Below, in pieces: positions 15,857-24,796 of a DNA stretch of 64,000 nucleotides (position 1 is the stretch's first letter; each line of letters begins with the position of its first letter). A program made the position numbers and the translations under genes. This DNA is from Desulfobaccales bacterium. GTDB taxonomy: Bacteria > Desulfobacterota > Desulfobaccia > Desulfobaccales > 0-14-0-80-60-11. The stretch is from positions 1 through 64,000 of the forward strand of contig JBBFLF010000013.1 of NCBI GenBank assembly GCA_037481655.1, written 5' to 3'. The notes under the pieces were generated by a model. It made no database searches, was not told the origin of the DNA, and worked only from the letters and a program-made list of their open reading frames with translations.

Positions 15857-16732
15857 TCAGATCACTTTGTGCAGGGGGTATTCCACGATCCCCTGGGCCC
15901 CGGCGTTGATGAGGCGGGGGATGAGATGGCGCACCTCGCTCTGGTTCACCATCACCTCCACGGAATACCAGTCCGTTTCATACAAGGGGGCGATGGTGGG
16001 GGCGAGCAGACTGGGCAGGATCTCCACAATGGTCTTTAAGCCCTTCTCCGGGATGTTCATCTTCAGGCCCACCATATTCTCGGCCCTGAGCGCCCCCAGG
16101 AGCAGCACCATGATGTTGCCGATCTTCTCCCGCTTCCAGGGGTTCTTCTCCCAGACCTCGGGGTTGGCGATGAGCTGGGTGTTGGACTGGAAGAATTCGT
16201 GAATGATCTTGAGGCCGTGGGCCTTGATGGTGCTGCCGGTTTCGGTGACCTCCACCACTGCGTCCGCCAGTCCCGCGGCCACCTTGGCCTCGGTGGCCCC
16301 CCAGGAAAACTCCACCGTCACCGGGATGTTGCGCTCGGCGAAATATCTCTTGGTGTAGTTCACCAGCTCGGTAGCGATCTTTTTCCCTGCCAGGTCTTTT
16401 AGGCTCCTGATCTCGGAATCCGCCGGCACCGCCAGCACCCAGCGCACCGGGTTGGTGGAGGCTTTGGAGTACATGAGGTCGGCCACCACCACCACCTTGG
16501 AGTCATTCTCCATGATCCAGTCCTTGCCGGTAAGGCCGCAGTCCAGGACGCCGCTTTCCACGTAGCGGCTCATCTCCTGGGCCCGGCACATGGAGCAGGA
16601 GATCTCCGGGTCATCAATCTCGGGAAAATAACTGCGGCCGCTCACCCGGATGTGCCAGCCGGCCCGGCGGAAGAGGTCGATGGTGGCCTTCTCCAGGCTG
16701 CCTTTGGGGATTCCCAGACGCAGTTTATCCAC
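15857..16732 (-). CDS. hisG: ATP phosphoribosyltransferase (long-type)
   Basis: First enzyme of histidine synthesis (ATP + PRPP to phosphoribosyl-ATP). 291 aa from GTG 16732, chosen for the AAGGAGGTG ribosome site 7 nt upstream; the open frame continues to 16915, but only as antisense overlap with hisI. Motifs: [18 protein letters not shown], the [13 protein letters not shown] loop, and the PRPP-binding segment [19 protein letters not shown]. The C-terminal ACT-like regulatory domain (about 215-290, ending [13 protein letters not shown]) marks the hexameric long form, normally inhibited by histidine without HisZ. It overlaps hisI by 8 nt. Confidence 0.95.
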   Translation of the reverse strand: MDKLRLGIPKGSLEKATIDLFRRAGWHIRVSGRSYFPEIDDPEISCSMCRAQEMSRYVESGVLDCGLTGKDWIMENDSKVVVVADLMYSKASTNPVRWVLAVPADSEIRSLKDLAGKKIATELVNYTKRYFAERNIPVTVEFSWGATEAKVAAGLADAVVEVTETGSTIKAHGLKIIHEFFQSNTQLIANPEVWEKNPWKREKIGNIMVLLLGALRAENMVGLKMNIPEKGLKTIVEILPSLLAPTIAPLYETDWYSVEVMVNQSEVRHLIPRLINAGAQGIVEYPLHKVI

Positions 16733-17117
16733 GCTTGTACACCTCCTTGGGATCAAAGACGGGGGTGCCTTCCGTCTTCCAGCCTCCGTCGGTGAAGCGG
16801 CGGTAAAAGCAGCTCTCATAACCGGTATGGCAGGCGGCGCCGCCCACCTGCTCCACCTTAAGGAGCACCGCGTCGGCGTCGCAATCCAGGTAGATGGCCT
16901 GGACCTTCTGGACATGGCCGCTGGTGCCGCCCTTGTGCCAGATGCTTTGGCGGCTGCGGCTGAAATAGTGGGCCTCGCCGGTGGCCACGGTGAGTCGGAA
17001 GGCCTCCTCGTTCATGTAGGCCAACATCAGCACCCGGCCGCTTGCGGCATCCTGGGCGATGGCCGGGATGAGCCCCCCCATCTTGTCAAAGGCTAATTTC
17101 ACGTCTTCTGCTGTCAT
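16725..17117 (-). CDS. hisI: Phosphoribosyl-AMP cyclohydrolase
   Basis: 130-aa stand-alone HisI, third step of histidine synthesis. Zinc-binding and catalytic signatures are intact: [32 protein letters not shown], the DCDADA Mg/Zn site, and the C-terminal [10 protein letters not shown] with the conserved cysteine. No HisE (phosphoribosyl-ATP diphosphatase) domain is fused. It overlaps hisG by 8 nt, so the pair is co-translated. A 69-nt gap separates it from the divergent small gene at 17187. Confidence 0.95.
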   Translation of the reverse strand: MTAEDVKLAFDKMGGLIPAIAQDAASGRVLMLAYMNEEAFRLTVATGEAHYFSRSRQSIWHKGGTSGHVQKVQAIYLDCDADAVLLKVEQVGGAACHTGYESCFYRRFTDGGWKTEGTPVFDPKEVYKRG

Positions 17118-17186
17118 TTCAAATAGATACCCTTTTATGTTTCATTGCGTCAGCCGGGATGATACAGTTAGGACAAAGGTGCCGCC

Positions 17187-17576
17187 GTGAGCAAGGTCAT
17201 TCCCTTCAGCCAGCTGGCCAGGGCCCAGCATCTCAACTACCTGGAGCACAAGCGCCGGGAATACCTGGAGCGGGAGGACTATCTGGCCCGCCTGCGTCGG
17301 CTCCTCTTCCAGATTGAAGGCCAGATGCGCCAGGCCGAGGTGCTGCAGCAGGACCTCTTCCTCCAGGTGGCCCGCCACTTTCAGCTGGAGCTCGCCTTCC
17401 CCAGCCAGGGCGACCGCCTGGCCCTGCAAATCTTCTTCGTGGAGAACCCCTTCCTTCAGGCCCTCACCGCCTTTTTCCAGGGCAAGCTCAGCGCCGAGGA
17501 GACCCTGGCCCGGATCCAGGCCTTGGGCGGCGCCGGCAAGGCCTCGGAGGACCAAGGTGAGGGCGGAGGCCTCTGA
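17187..17576 (+). CDS. Hypothetical protein, coiled-coil rich
   Basis: 129-aa soluble protein starting at GTG 17187 (AAAGGTG just upstream). The N-terminal two thirds is a long charged amphipathic helix (YLEHKRREYLEREDYLARL to GQMRQAEVLQQDLFLQVARH). The rest is a short helical domain with FPSQGDRLALQIFFVENPF, and the tail is Gly/Glu-rich. No family is recognised. Divergent from hisI, convergent with fabH. A long overlapping frame (17314-17811) is a shadow. Moderately sure it is real, from codon pattern and length; function unknown. Confidence 0.6.
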   Translation: MSKVIPFSQLARAQHLNYLEHKRREYLEREDYLARLRRLLFQIEGQMRQAEVLQQDLFLQVARHFQLELAFPSQGDRLALQIFFVENPFLQALTAFFQGKLSAEETLARIQALGGAGKASEDQGEGGGL

Positions 17577-17663
17577 TCTACCCAACGCCTCTGTTGCTTT
17601 GAATTCCCTTGCGAAAAACCGGTCTGCTCATGCCTGCCGGGGGAGGTGGGACGCGACGGCGCC

Positions 17664-18656
17664 TCAGCCGCTCCACTCCAGGAGTGCCGCCGCCCAGGTG
17701 ACCCCGGCCCCGAAAGAACAGAGCAGCACCTTGTCGCCGGGCTTGATCTGGCCAGAGCTCACCGCCTCGTGCAGGGCCAGCGGCACTGAGGCGGCGGAGG
17801 TATTGCCGTAACGGTCCACGTTGACGTAGAGCTTCTCCATGGGCACCTTGGCAAAGCGGGCCGCGGCCTCCAGGATGCGGTTGTTGGCCTGGTGGATGAT
17901 GAGATAGTCCAGCTCCTCCCGGGGGATGCCGCTCATTTCCGAGATGCGGCGGATGCACTCCTTGACGGCATTCACCGCAAACTTGAAGATCTCCGGGCCG
18001 TCCATGTAGATGTAATGCCGCTTGGTGGTCTCCTGCCGGGGCAGGAAAGGGCTCACCTCGGCGTTGAACTCCGTCTGGCAGTACAGGCGCATATTCAGGC
18101 TGGAGGCCACGAAAGAAGCAAGAATCCCCCCCTTGTCCACCGGCCCGGCCACCACCGCGCCGGCTCCGTCCCCGAAGAGCACGCAGGTGGAGCGGTCCCG
18201 CCAGTCGGTGAAGCGGGAGTTGGCATCGCTGCCGATGACCAGCACCGGCCGGCCGTCCGCCGCCACCAGGCGCTCCGCCAGATACAGGGCATAATTGAAG
18301 CCGCTGCAGCCCGCCTGCAGGTCAAAGGCCCCGAGCGAGCCGTTCAGGCCCAGGGCGTCCTGCACCCGAATGGCCACCGCCGGGTAGAGGTAATCCGGGC
18401 TGTTGGTGGCCACGATGATGTGGCTGAGCTCGCCGGGCGCGATGCCGGCGTTCTCCAGGGCCATGCGGCCGGCGGCCGCGGCCATGGTGGCCACCGTCTC
18501 CTCGGGCCCGATGATGCGCCGCTCCCGGATACCGGTGCGCTCCCGGATCCATTGGTCGCTGGTGTCCACCAGCTTCTCCAGCTCGGCGTTGGTGAGCACC
18601 CGTTCAGGCACATAAACCCCGGTGCCCAGGATGCCGACGCGTCGGGGATGGGCCAC
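17664..18656 (-). CDS. fabH: Beta-ketoacyl-ACP synthase III
   Basis: Condenses acetyl-CoA with malonyl-ACP to start fatty acid synthesis. 330 aa from GTG 18656, preceded by AGGAGGCGGCC; the frame runs on to 18716, but that start lacks a good ribosome site. The catalytic triad is present: Cys in DLQAGCSGFNYAL, His in LIIHQANNRILEAA, Asn in YGNTSAAS. The C-terminal glycine-rich end GAGVTWAAALLEW is typical. Lone gene; no other fab genes adjoin. It could be a FabH paralogue with a different primer, but nothing here argues for that. Confidence 0.93.
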   Translation of the reverse strand: MAHPRRVGILGTGVYVPERVLTNAELEKLVDTSDQWIRERTGIRERRIIGPEETVATMAAAAGRMALENAGIAPGELSHIIVATNSPDYLYPAVAIRVQDALGLNGSLGAFDLQAGCSGFNYALYLAERLVAADGRPVLVIGSDANSRFTDWRDRSTCVLFGDGAGAVVAGPVDKGGILASFVASSLNMRLYCQTEFNAEVSPFLPRQETTKRHYIYMDGPEIFKFAVNAVKECIRRISEMSGIPREELDYLIIHQANNRILEAAARFAKVPMEKLYVNVDRYGNTSAASVPLALHEAVSSGQIKPGDKVLLCSFGAGVTWAAALLEWSG

Positions 18657-18732
18657 GGCCGCCTCCTGCCTGTGAGTTTGTTCCGATTTTATACCCGAGG
18701 GCGGGGAAAAAGGCAATGGCCGGGGAAGGGGC

Positions 18733-18760
18733 TTGACGCCGTAGAAAAGGATTATATACT
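18733..18760 (+). promoter_or_regulatory. Sigma-70 promoter upstream of the AT-rich islet
   Basis: TTGACG (18733-18738), 16-nt spacer, TATACT (18755-18760). First of two plus-strand promoters ahead of the small gene at 18890. Confidence 0.55.
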
Positions 18761-18822
18761 ATACAAATGATGAGATATTAAGGAAGCAGACAAAATCAAA
18801 TTTGCGCAGCCCAAAAATTTTC

Positions 18823-18850
18823 TTGACAACTATATATTGGGCTTTATAAT
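18823..18850 (+). promoter_or_regulatory. Consensus sigma-70 promoter of the AT-rich islet
   Basis: TTGACA (18823-18828), 16-nt spacer, perfect TATAAT (18845-18850), 40 nt before the ATG at 18890. Its near-consensus, AT-rich character contrasts with the GC-rich surroundings. Confidence 0.75.
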
Positions 18851-18889
18851 TGATTAAAACACAATATATAGGAAAAAGCAGGGAAAACG

Positions 18890-19081
18890 ATGCCTAAAGA
18901 TAAGGGCATGAAACCAGGAGAAAAAGCTCCACGGTCGGGTCAATATCAACAAATTGGCCCTCAAGGGGAGAGGGAAAAGGAGGTGACGGTGACGAAGGGC
19001 AAACCACTTCCTCCCACACCTCAAAAAGGAATGACCTATCGGTTAGTTGACCCAACTAAAAACAAGTCTGGCCACAAATGA
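18890..19081 (+). CDS. Small YjzC-like protein
   Basis: 63-aa hydrophilic protein. KPGEKAPRSGQYQQIGPQGE followed by EVTVTKGKPLPPTP resembles the KPGE-x-AP-x-SG-x-Y-x-x-G pattern of the small YjzC family; the function of that family is not known to me. Ribosome site AGGG six nt before ATG, and a consensus promoter upstream. It lies in a strongly AT-biased islet (18,760-19,540) with codon use unlike its neighbours, which suggests recent acquisition. The next gene starts 16 nt after its stop, so the two probably form an operon. Confidence 0.7.
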   Translation: MPKDKGMKPGEKAPRSGQYQQIGPQGEREKEVTVTKGKPLPPTPQKGMTYRLVDPTKNKSGHK

Positions 19082-19097
19082 TTTGGGAGGTTTGTCA

Positions 19098-19400
19098 ATG
19101 AGCTATGAACAAATGGATATTATAAATGGGATTCTCGATTATATGGAAAAAGTTGGAGGAGACAGAAAATCCTGGTATGTTGGAATCGCAAAAGATGCTC
19201 CTACAAGGCTTTTTGATGATCATCGTGTAAGAGAATATAATGATCATTGGATATACTTTAAAGCTGATTCTTCACAAGCGGCCAGAAACGTAGAATCTTT
19301 TTTCGTGAAAATTTTAAAAACAGATGGCGGCCTTGGAGGAGGAGATATCTATAGCGATATGGTTTATGCTTATAAAAAAGGATATCATACGATTCCATAA
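19098..19400 (+). CDS. Small GIY-YIG-like hypothetical protein
   Basis: 100 aa from ATG 19098, chosen for GGGAGG seven nt upstream; the open frame back to 19047 overlaps the YjzC-like gene. The sequence KSWYVGIAKDAPTRLFDDH resembles the YVGI-x-KD-x-x-x-RLF-x-H pattern of GIY-YIG-like folds. It is followed by WIYFKADSSQAARNVESFF and a Gly-rich GGLGGGD with YAYKK near the end. I recall similar small proteins scattered in many bacteria without assigned function. The full catalytic residue set of a GIY-YIG nuclease is not evident, so nuclease activity is not claimed. AT-rich, probably horizontally acquired. Confidence 0.68.
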   Translation: MSYEQMDIINGILDYMEKVGGDRKSWYVGIAKDAPTRLFDDHRVREYNDHWIYFKADSSQAARNVESFFVKILKTDGGLGGGDIYSDMVYAYKKGYHTIP

Positions 19401-19412
19401 TATCTAATTATA

Positions 19413-19442
19413 TTTTGGGTATTCTGCTAAGAATACCCAAAA
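19413..19442. other. Stem-loop after the AT-rich islet genes
   Basis: Perfect 12-bp inverted repeat TTTTGGGTATTC / GAATACCCAAAA with a 6-nt loop, 12 nt after the stop at 19400. U-residues lie on the 5' rather than the 3' side, so it is not a classical intrinsic terminator, but it could still stabilise or end the transcript. Confidence 0.6.
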
Positions 19443-19543
19443 AAATTTATAATAATATGTGAAAAAATGCACAATAATAGAAACAATGATTCAATGATGG
19501 AGGTCAAAAAGAGTTTTCATCAGGTCAATAAAGGGAGGAAATC

Positions 19544-21751
19544 ATGGAACTCCAGGGGGAACTCCAGGACATCGCCGGGCAATTGCCCCTCAGCCACAAC
19601 GCCGTGGTGGTCCTGAAACGCCGCTATCTCAAAAAAGACGACCAGGGACGGGTCAGCGAAGGCGCCCCGGACATGTTCCGCCGGGTGGCGGAGACCATCG
19701 CCCAGGTGGACCAGCTCTACGACCCCGAGGCCGATGTGGCCGCCACCGCCCGCAAATTCTACGACCTCATGGCCTCCCTGGCCTTCATGCCCAACTCCCC
19801 CACCCTGATGAATGCCGGCCGGGAGCTGGGCCAGCTCTCCGCCTGCTTCGTCCTGCCGGTGGAGGACTCCATCGAAAGCATCTTCGAGGCCATCAAGCAC
19901 ACCGCCATGATCCACAAGTCCGGCGGCGGCACCGGCTTTTCCTTCTCCCGCATCCGCCCGGAAAACGACCCCGTCCTCTCCACCAAGGGGGTGGCCTCGG
20001 GGCCTATTTCCTTCATGACCATCTTCGATGTGGCCACCGAGACCATCAAGCAGGGCGGCACCCGCCGGGGTGCCAACATGGGGCTTCTCAGGGTGGACCA
20101 CCCCGACATCGAAAAGTTCATCACCTGCAAAAACGACACGAAGCGGCTGACCAACTTCAACATCAGCGTCGGGATCACCGAGGACTTCATGGAGGCCCTC
20201 CGGGCCGACCGGGACTTCCCCCTCATCAACCCCCGAACCGGCCGGGAGGTGCGCCGGGTCTCCGCCGCCCACCTCTTCGACCTCATCGTCCAGAGCGCCT
20301 GGGCCACCGGCGAGCCTGGGGTCATCTTCCTGGACGCCATCAACCGGGCCAACCCCCTGCCGCACCTGGGGGAGATCGAGGCCACCAACCCCTGCGGCGA
20401 ACAGCCCCTCTTCCCCTACGAATCCTGCAACCTGGGCTCCCTCAACCTGGCCCAGGTGGCCAAGGACGGCGCCATCGACTATGCCAAGCTCAAGGGGATG
20501 GTGCACACTGCGGTGCACTTCCTGGACAATGTGATCGACGCCAACAATTTTCCTTTGCCCATCATCGAGGAGCGGACCAAGCAGAACCGCAAGGTGGGCC
20601 TGGGGGTCATGGGCTTCGCCGATCTTTTGCTGCGCCTGGGGGTGCCTTATAACTCCGAGGAGGCGGTGGCGGTGGCTGAGGAGGTCATGGCCTTCATCCA
20701 GCAGGAGGCCAAGGCGGCCTCCGCGGCCCTGGCGGAGAAGCGGGGCAACTTCCCCACTTTCCCCGGCAGCCGCTACGACGGCAACGGCCTGGGGCGCATG
20801 CGCAACGCCACCGTCACCACCATCGCGCCCACCGGCACCATCAGCATCATCGCCGGGGCCACCAGCGGCATCGAGCCGCTCTTTGCCGTCTCCTTCGTGC
20901 GCCGGGTGCTGGAGGGCACCGAGCTCATCGAGGTCCATCCCTACTTCGAGGAGCTGGCCCGCCGCCGGGGCTTTTATTCCCCCGAGCTCATGAAGGCCAT
21001 CGCCAAGACCGGCTCCATCCGGGACTTCTCCGAGATCCCCCGGGATATTAGGCGCCTCTTCGTCACCGCCCACGAGGTCTCCCCCAAATGGCACATCCGC
21101 ATCCAGGCGGCCTTCCAGAAGCACACCGACAACGCCGTCTCCAAGACGGTGAACTTCCCCCACTCCGCCACCCAGGAGGACGTGCGCCAGGTCTATCTCC
21201 TGGCCCACGAGCTGGGGCTCAAGGGCGTCACCATCTACCGGGACGGCAGCCGGGAAGGCCAGGTCCTGAGCGTAGGCGGCAAGGAAGCCAAGCCCGCCCT
21301 GCAGTTCATCACCCCCAGGCCCCGGCCCGAGGCCACCCGGGGCGTGACCCAGCGCATCAACACCGGCTGCGGCAAGCTCTACGTCACGGTGAATTCCGAT
21401 GACCTGGGCTTCTGCGAGGTCTTTGCCCAGATGGGCAAGACGGGAGGCTGCGCTTCCAGCCAGATCGAGTCCACCGGCCGCCTCATCTCCCTGGCGCTGA
21501 GGGCCGGGGTCAAGATCGACGCCATCATCAAGCAGATCACCGGCATCCGCTGTCCCAACCCCATGTGGGTGAACGGCCGCCAGGTGCTCTCCTGCCCTGA
21601 TGCCATCGCCCAGGTGCTGGCCAAGGTGGCCCAGGTGGAGGCCCCGGCCCCGGTGGCCGCCATGGGGGCCTGCCCGGATTGCGGCGGCGCCCTGGAGCAT
21701 GAGGGCGGCTGCCTGGTCTGCCGGGGCTGCGGCTTCTCCAAATGCAGCTAA
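19544..21751 (+). CDS. nrdJ: Adenosylcobalamin-dependent (class II) ribonucleotide reductase
   Basis: 735-aa enzyme making deoxyribonucleotides with B12, independent of oxygen. Landmarks: [21 protein letters not shown] with the reductive-pair Cys, [28 protein letters not shown], the active-site NPCGEQ (about residue 282), and [22 protein letters not shown]-like domain follows. The C-terminus carries a zinc-ribbon cysteine set ([12 protein letters not shown], then [12 protein letters not shown]) that includes the thioredoxin-exchange cysteines. Ribosome site AGGGAGG. A terminator follows at 21780. No cobalamin riboswitch was found in the 140-nt leader. Confidence 0.95.
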   Translation: MELQGELQDIAGQLPLSHNAVVVLKRRYLKKDDQGRVSEGAPDMFRRVAETIAQVDQLYDPEADVAATARKFYDLMASLAFMPNSPTLMNAGRELGQLSACFVLPVEDSIESIFEAIKHTAMIHKSGGGTGFSFSRIRPENDPVLSTKGVASGPISFMTIFDVATETIKQGGTRRGANMGLLRVDHPDIEKFITCKNDTKRLTNFNISVGITEDFMEALRADRDFPLINPRTGREVRRVSAAHLFDLIVQSAWATGEPGVIFLDAINRANPLPHLGEIEATNPCGEQPLFPYESCNLGSLNLAQVAKDGAIDYAKLKGMVHTAVHFLDNVIDANNFPLPIIEERTKQNRKVGLGVMGFADLLLRLGVPYNSEEAVAVAEEVMAFIQQEAKAASAALAEKRGNFPTFPGSRYDGNGLGRMRNATVTTIAPTGTISIIAGATSGIEPLFAVSFVRRVLEGTELIEVHPYFEELARRRGFYSPELMKAIAKTGSIRDFSEIPRDIRRLFVTAHEVSPKWHIRIQAAFQKHTDNAVSKTVNFPHSATQEDVRQVYLLAHELGLKGVTIYRDGSREGQVLSVGGKEAKPALQFITPRPRPEATRGVTQRINTGCGKLYVTVNSDDLGFCEVFAQMGKTGGCASSQIESTGRLISLALRAGVKIDAIIKQITGIRCPNPMWVNGRQVLSCPDAIAQVLAKVAQVEAPAPVAAMGACPDCGGALEHEGGCLVCRGCGFSKCS

Positions 21752-21779
21752 AGGTCTGCTGACCGCCAGTCCTACCTCG

Positions 21780-21817
21780 GGGGCCGGACCATCAGGGTGC
21801 CGGCCTCTTTTTATTTT
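21780..21817 (+). terminator. Intrinsic terminator of nrdJ
   Basis: Stem GGGGCCGG (21780-21787) / CCGGCCTC (21800-21807) with a 12-nt loop, then TTTTTATTTT. Located 29 nt past the nrdJ stop. Confidence 0.85.
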
Positions 21818-21904
21818 CCGGAAACTCCCCGCCTGCCATTTCCAAGGGCCCACGAATCTTGACTTAAATCATATGAAATTAATTCCCCGGATGATTACAT
21901 AAAG

Positions 21905-22035
21905 ACAAAGTCCAGGGAAGGGTTAAGGGCCGACGGCCCCTGCCCCACACCCAGTCCCCTCGAAGGAGTTTCGGAGGGGAGCTTGGGGGGAGGGTGGGGT
22001 CTCCCCGCTTTTCCGGCCCTCCCCTCAACCAGGAA
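21905..22035. repeat. Degenerate member of the GC-rich hairpin repeat family
   Basis: Contains TTAAGGGCCGACGGCCCCT, recalling the inner stem of the copy at 1-75, then a GAGGGGAGC / GGCCCTCCCCTC region recalling the first module of the copies at 15711 and 34313. Mismatches are numerous, so this is a decayed or divergent copy. It ends just before the ribosome site of the SQR-like gene. Confidence 0.45.
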
Positions 22036-22063
22036 AGAAAGGACCCGAAAGGAGGGCCGGCGC

Positions 22064-23341
22064 ATGAAGAATCTAGTGGTTCTGGGGCACGGCACCGGTG
22101 GCACCATCATCGCCGCCAAAATGCGACAGAAGCTGCCGGAGCGGGAGTGGCGCATCACCGTCATCGACCGGGACTGGCAGCACCACTACCAACCGGGATG
22201 GCTCTTCATCCCGTTCGGCATCTACACCAAAGAGGACTGCGTCAAACCCCGGAGCCGCTATGTGCCCCCGGGCGTCAACTTTGTCCTGGACGACATCCTG
22301 GGAATTGACCCCGACAAGCGCCAGGTCCGCACCAAACAGGCCACCTTTCCCTATGATTTCCTGGTCATCGCCACCGGCTGCCGCATTGTGCCGGAGGAGG
22401 TGGAGGGCATGGCCGGCGAGGCCTGGGGAAAGGACATCCACACCTTCTACACCCTGGAGGGTGCCTTGGCCCTCCATGATAAACTCAAATATTTCAGCCA
22501 GGGCCGGGTGGTGCTGAACATCGCCGAGCTGCCCTTCAAGTGTCCTGTGGCCCCCTTGGAGTTCTGCTTCATGGCGGACTGGTTCTTCGCCGAAAACGGG
22601 GTGCGGGACAATATCGAGATCGAGCTCACCACGCCGCTGCCCGGGGCCTTCACCAAACCCATGGCCTCGGAGATGCTGGGGCGGCTGGCCCAGGAAAAAA
22701 ACATCAAGGTCACCCCCAACTTTCAGATCTCCGGGGTGGATGCCAAGCGCCGGGTCATCACCAGTTACGACGGCCGGGAAGTGCCCTATGATCTGCTGGT
22801 GGCCATCCCGCCCAACTTCGGGGCCCAGTGCATCATCGACAGCGGGATGGGCGATCCCATGGGCTACATGGACACCGACCATAACACTCTCAAGGCCAAG
22901 AATTTTGAGCGCATCTACGTTATCGGCGACGCCGCCAATGTCCCCACCTCCAAGGCCGGGGCGGTGGCCCACTACGAGGCGGACGTGGTGGCGGAAAACC
23001 TCCGGCGGGAGATCGACGGCCAGCCCCCCAGGCCGGATTATGACGGCCACGCCACCTGAATGGTGGTAACCGGGTACGAGAAGGGGTCCCTTCTCGATTT
23101 CAATTACAAAGTGGAGCCGCTGCCCGGCAAATTCCCCTTCCCGGGGATCGGGCCCTTTGATCTTCTGGGAGTCAGCTTCGCCAATTACATGGGCAAGATG
23201 ATGTTCCGCTGGGTGTACTACAACCTGATGCTCAAGGGCAGCCACCTGCCCCTGGAACCGCAGTTCATCCTGGCGGGCAAGGTCCGGGGCATTCTCTCCC
23301 CTGACATCGAGATCCCGCTGCGAGCCCGGAGGCGGCCATGA
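22064..23341 (+). CDS. SQR-like FAD oxidoreductase, putative selenoprotein (in-frame TGA = Sec332)
   Basis: Sulfide:quinone-oxidoreductase-family flavoprotein. The FAD site is VVLGHGTGGTIIAAKM; cysteines lie in VIATGCRIVP and LPFKCPVAPLEF. The frame meets TGA at 23057-23059 and continues unbroken in the same frame to 23341, giving 425 aa, the family length. The context is DGHAT-(TGA)-MVVTG, then GSLLDFNYKVEPLPG. In homologues I recall this as GHANCF(I/L)E-x-G, so TGA sits exactly on the redox cysteine that works with the KCP cysteine in sulfide oxidation. A hairpin with a GGTC loop lies 25 nt downstream. Most likely the codon is read as selenocysteine. Alternatives: a nonsense mutation, or two split ORFs. 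The last codons overlap the DUF1641 gene by 4 nt. Confidence 0.8.
23077..23096 (+). promoter_or_regulatory. SECIS-like hairpin
   Basis: Perfect 8-bp stem CGAGAAGG/CCTTCTCG with tetraloop GGTC (23085-23088), inside the coding sequence, starting 17 nt after the in-frame TGA; the loop begins 26 nt after it. GGUC is also the loop of the E. coli fdhF SECIS, and the distance lies in the known bacterial range. A bulged U as in E. coli is not seen. Confidence 0.68.
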
Positions 23342-23925
23342 ACGGCGAGGCGGAACTGAGCGAACGGCTGGCCCGCATCGAGGAAAAGCTGGACCGGGTC
23401 CTGGCCATGGAGGAAAAGCTCCAGGTCTTCGCCGACTGGTGGGAGAATATCCACGACCTGGGCCGGGACCTCTCCCTGCTCACCCATCCCACCGTGAAGA
23501 TGCTCACCGAGGAGCTGGCGGAGGTGGAGACCGGCTTCCAGTCCGAAGACGTCTTTATTCTCTTAAGGCGCCTGCTCCTCAACTTCCGCAACCTGGCCTG
23601 GTCCCTGGATCAGCTGGAGAATTTCATCGACTGGTGGCGGGACCTGGAGCCCATCCTCAAAGTGGCGGTGCCCCGACTCATCGACCAATTGGACCAGCTG
23701 GAGGAGGCGGGGCTCTTTCGGGTGCTGAAAAACGCCACCAGCCTGGAAATGATCCGCTTTTTGGACCGCTTAAGCCGGGTGCCGGTGGAGGTGGATTTGG
23801 CCGCCGCTCGGCCGGTGGGGCCGGTGGGTCTTATGTGGCGTCTCAGGAGCCCCGAGGCCCGGCAGGGGCTGGGCCTGGTGGTGGAACTCACCAAGGCCCT
23901 GGGCAAGGTCAAGGGCGAGGCGTAA
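23338..23925 (+). CDS. DUF1641 family protein
   Basis: 195-aa soluble helical protein. An N-terminal coiled coil (ERLARIEEKLDRVLAMEEKL) precedes the DUF1641 core; the C-terminal signature is PVGPVGLMWRLRSPEARQGL followed by LVVELTKALG. The family typically sits beside SQR-like or formate dehydrogenase-like flavoproteins and is thought to be an accessory or membrane-association partner; its exact role is not known. The start overlaps the SQR-like stop (ATGA), showing translational coupling, which itself argues that ribosomes reach the end of the TGA-containing frame. Confidence 0.87.
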   Translation: MNGEAELSERLARIEEKLDRVLAMEEKLQVFADWWENIHDLGRDLSLLTHPTVKMLTEELAEVETGFQSEDVFILLRRLLLNFRNLAWSLDQLENFIDWWRDLEPILKVAVPRLIDQLDQLEEAGLFRVLKNATSLEMIRFLDRLSRVPVEVDLAAARPVGPVGLMWRLRSPEARQGLGLVVELTKALGKVKGEA

Positions 23926-23965
23926 GGCCACGGGCAGAGGGGGGAGGCGAACTCCTTCCCCCTTC

Positions 23966-24796
23966 TTACCTGCGCTTTTGCTCCCACAGCCGGGAGAGGG
24001 CCGCCAGATGCGCCTTTTCCTCCTCGGCAATCTCAAAGAAGACCTGACGGGTGGCCTCCTCCCGGCACTTCCGGGCCAGCCGGAGGTAAAGGTCCAGGGC
24101 CTGGGTCTCCACCGTCAGGGCCAGCTCCAGGGCGGCGGCCAGGGTGGTGAGGTAGGGGGCATTGCGGGCGAGAAACTCGGACAGCTGGAAACCGCCTTCC
24201 ATCACCTCGGCGCCGGCGGCGGCCAGAGAGGCGGGGTCGGCCGTGGGGGTGATTTCCGCATAACGGTGGCGGAGCCGCTCCTGATGCGCCGCCTCCACCT
24301 GCATCATCTGCCGGCAGAAGGATGCCAATTCCGCATCCTGGGCCGCCTGCGCCACGGCCTCATAAAATGCTTGCAAAGCCCGCTCCAAGCCGTACGCCAG
24401 AGTGAGGGCCTCCGCCGGGCTCTCATCGCCCCGGACGAGCTCCTGGTGCAGCCCCTCGGGACCGGTGGCGGTAAGGCCGTTATAGGCATAGATACCGCCC
24501 GCCAGATTATAGACCTCCCGGAAGCCCAGGCTGCTTAACAGCTGGGCCGCCGCCCGGCTGCGGCCCCCGGCGGCGCAGTAGGCCAGCACCGGCCTTGCAG
24601 GGTCCAGCTCCTGCACCCGCCCCGGAAGCTCCCCCAGGGGCACGAGGGTGGCCCCGGGCAGATGGCGCTCCTCATACTCCCAGGGCTGGCGCACGTCCAG
24701 GAGGGTGTAGCTGCCCGCCGGCTGCTCGAGGAGGAACCGCCGGGCCGCTTCCGGGTCCATCACGGCCACCTCGGCGGATTTCGCCTCAGTCATCAT
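23966..24796 (-). CDS. Rhodanese-ferritin-like (rubrerythrin-type) fusion protein
   Basis: 276 aa with two domains. Residues about 10-112 are a rhodanese domain with active Cys in LAYCAAGGRSRAAA, which transfers sulfane sulfur. Residues about 125-272 are a four-helix ferritin-like domain with E-x-x-H ligands: MQVEAAHQERL in one helix pair and FFEIAEEEKAHLAAL at the end. A second in-frame ATG at 24793 fits the GAGGGAG ribosome site slightly better. It converges with the SQR-like/DUF1641 pair, so sulfide and polysulfide handling under oxidative stress is a fair guess. Such fusions occur in other anaerobes. Confidence 0.88.
   Translation of the reverse strand: MMTEAKSAEVAVMDPEAARRFLLEQPAGSYTLLDVRQPWEYEERHLPGATLVPLGELPGRVQELDPARPVLAYCAAGGRSRAAAQLLSSLGFREVYNLAGGIYAYNGLTATGPEGLHQELVRGDESPAEALTLAYGLERALQAFYEAVAQAAQDAELASFCRQMMQVEAAHQERLRHRYAEITPTADPASLAAAGAEVMEGGFQLSEFLARNAPYLTTLAAALELALTVETQALDLYLRLARKCREEATRQVFFEIAEEEKAHLAALSRLWEQKRR

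Noticed and set aside
19413-19442. Intrinsic terminator after the islet genes
   Set aside because: The stem is perfect, but neither strand has the U-run on the 3' side, so it is listed only as a stem-loop.
19520-21853. 777-codon minus-strand frame opposite nrdJ
   Set aside because: A shadow of a GC-rich gene: low-complexity Gly/Asp/His/Val composition and no motifs.
23057-23059. SQR-like gene read as a pseudogene or as two separate genes
   Set aside because: Both sides are in the same frame, total length fits the family, the TGA falls on a conserved Cys position, a SECIS-like hairpin follows, and translational coupling to DUF1641 is kept. The pseudogene reading remains a formal alternative.
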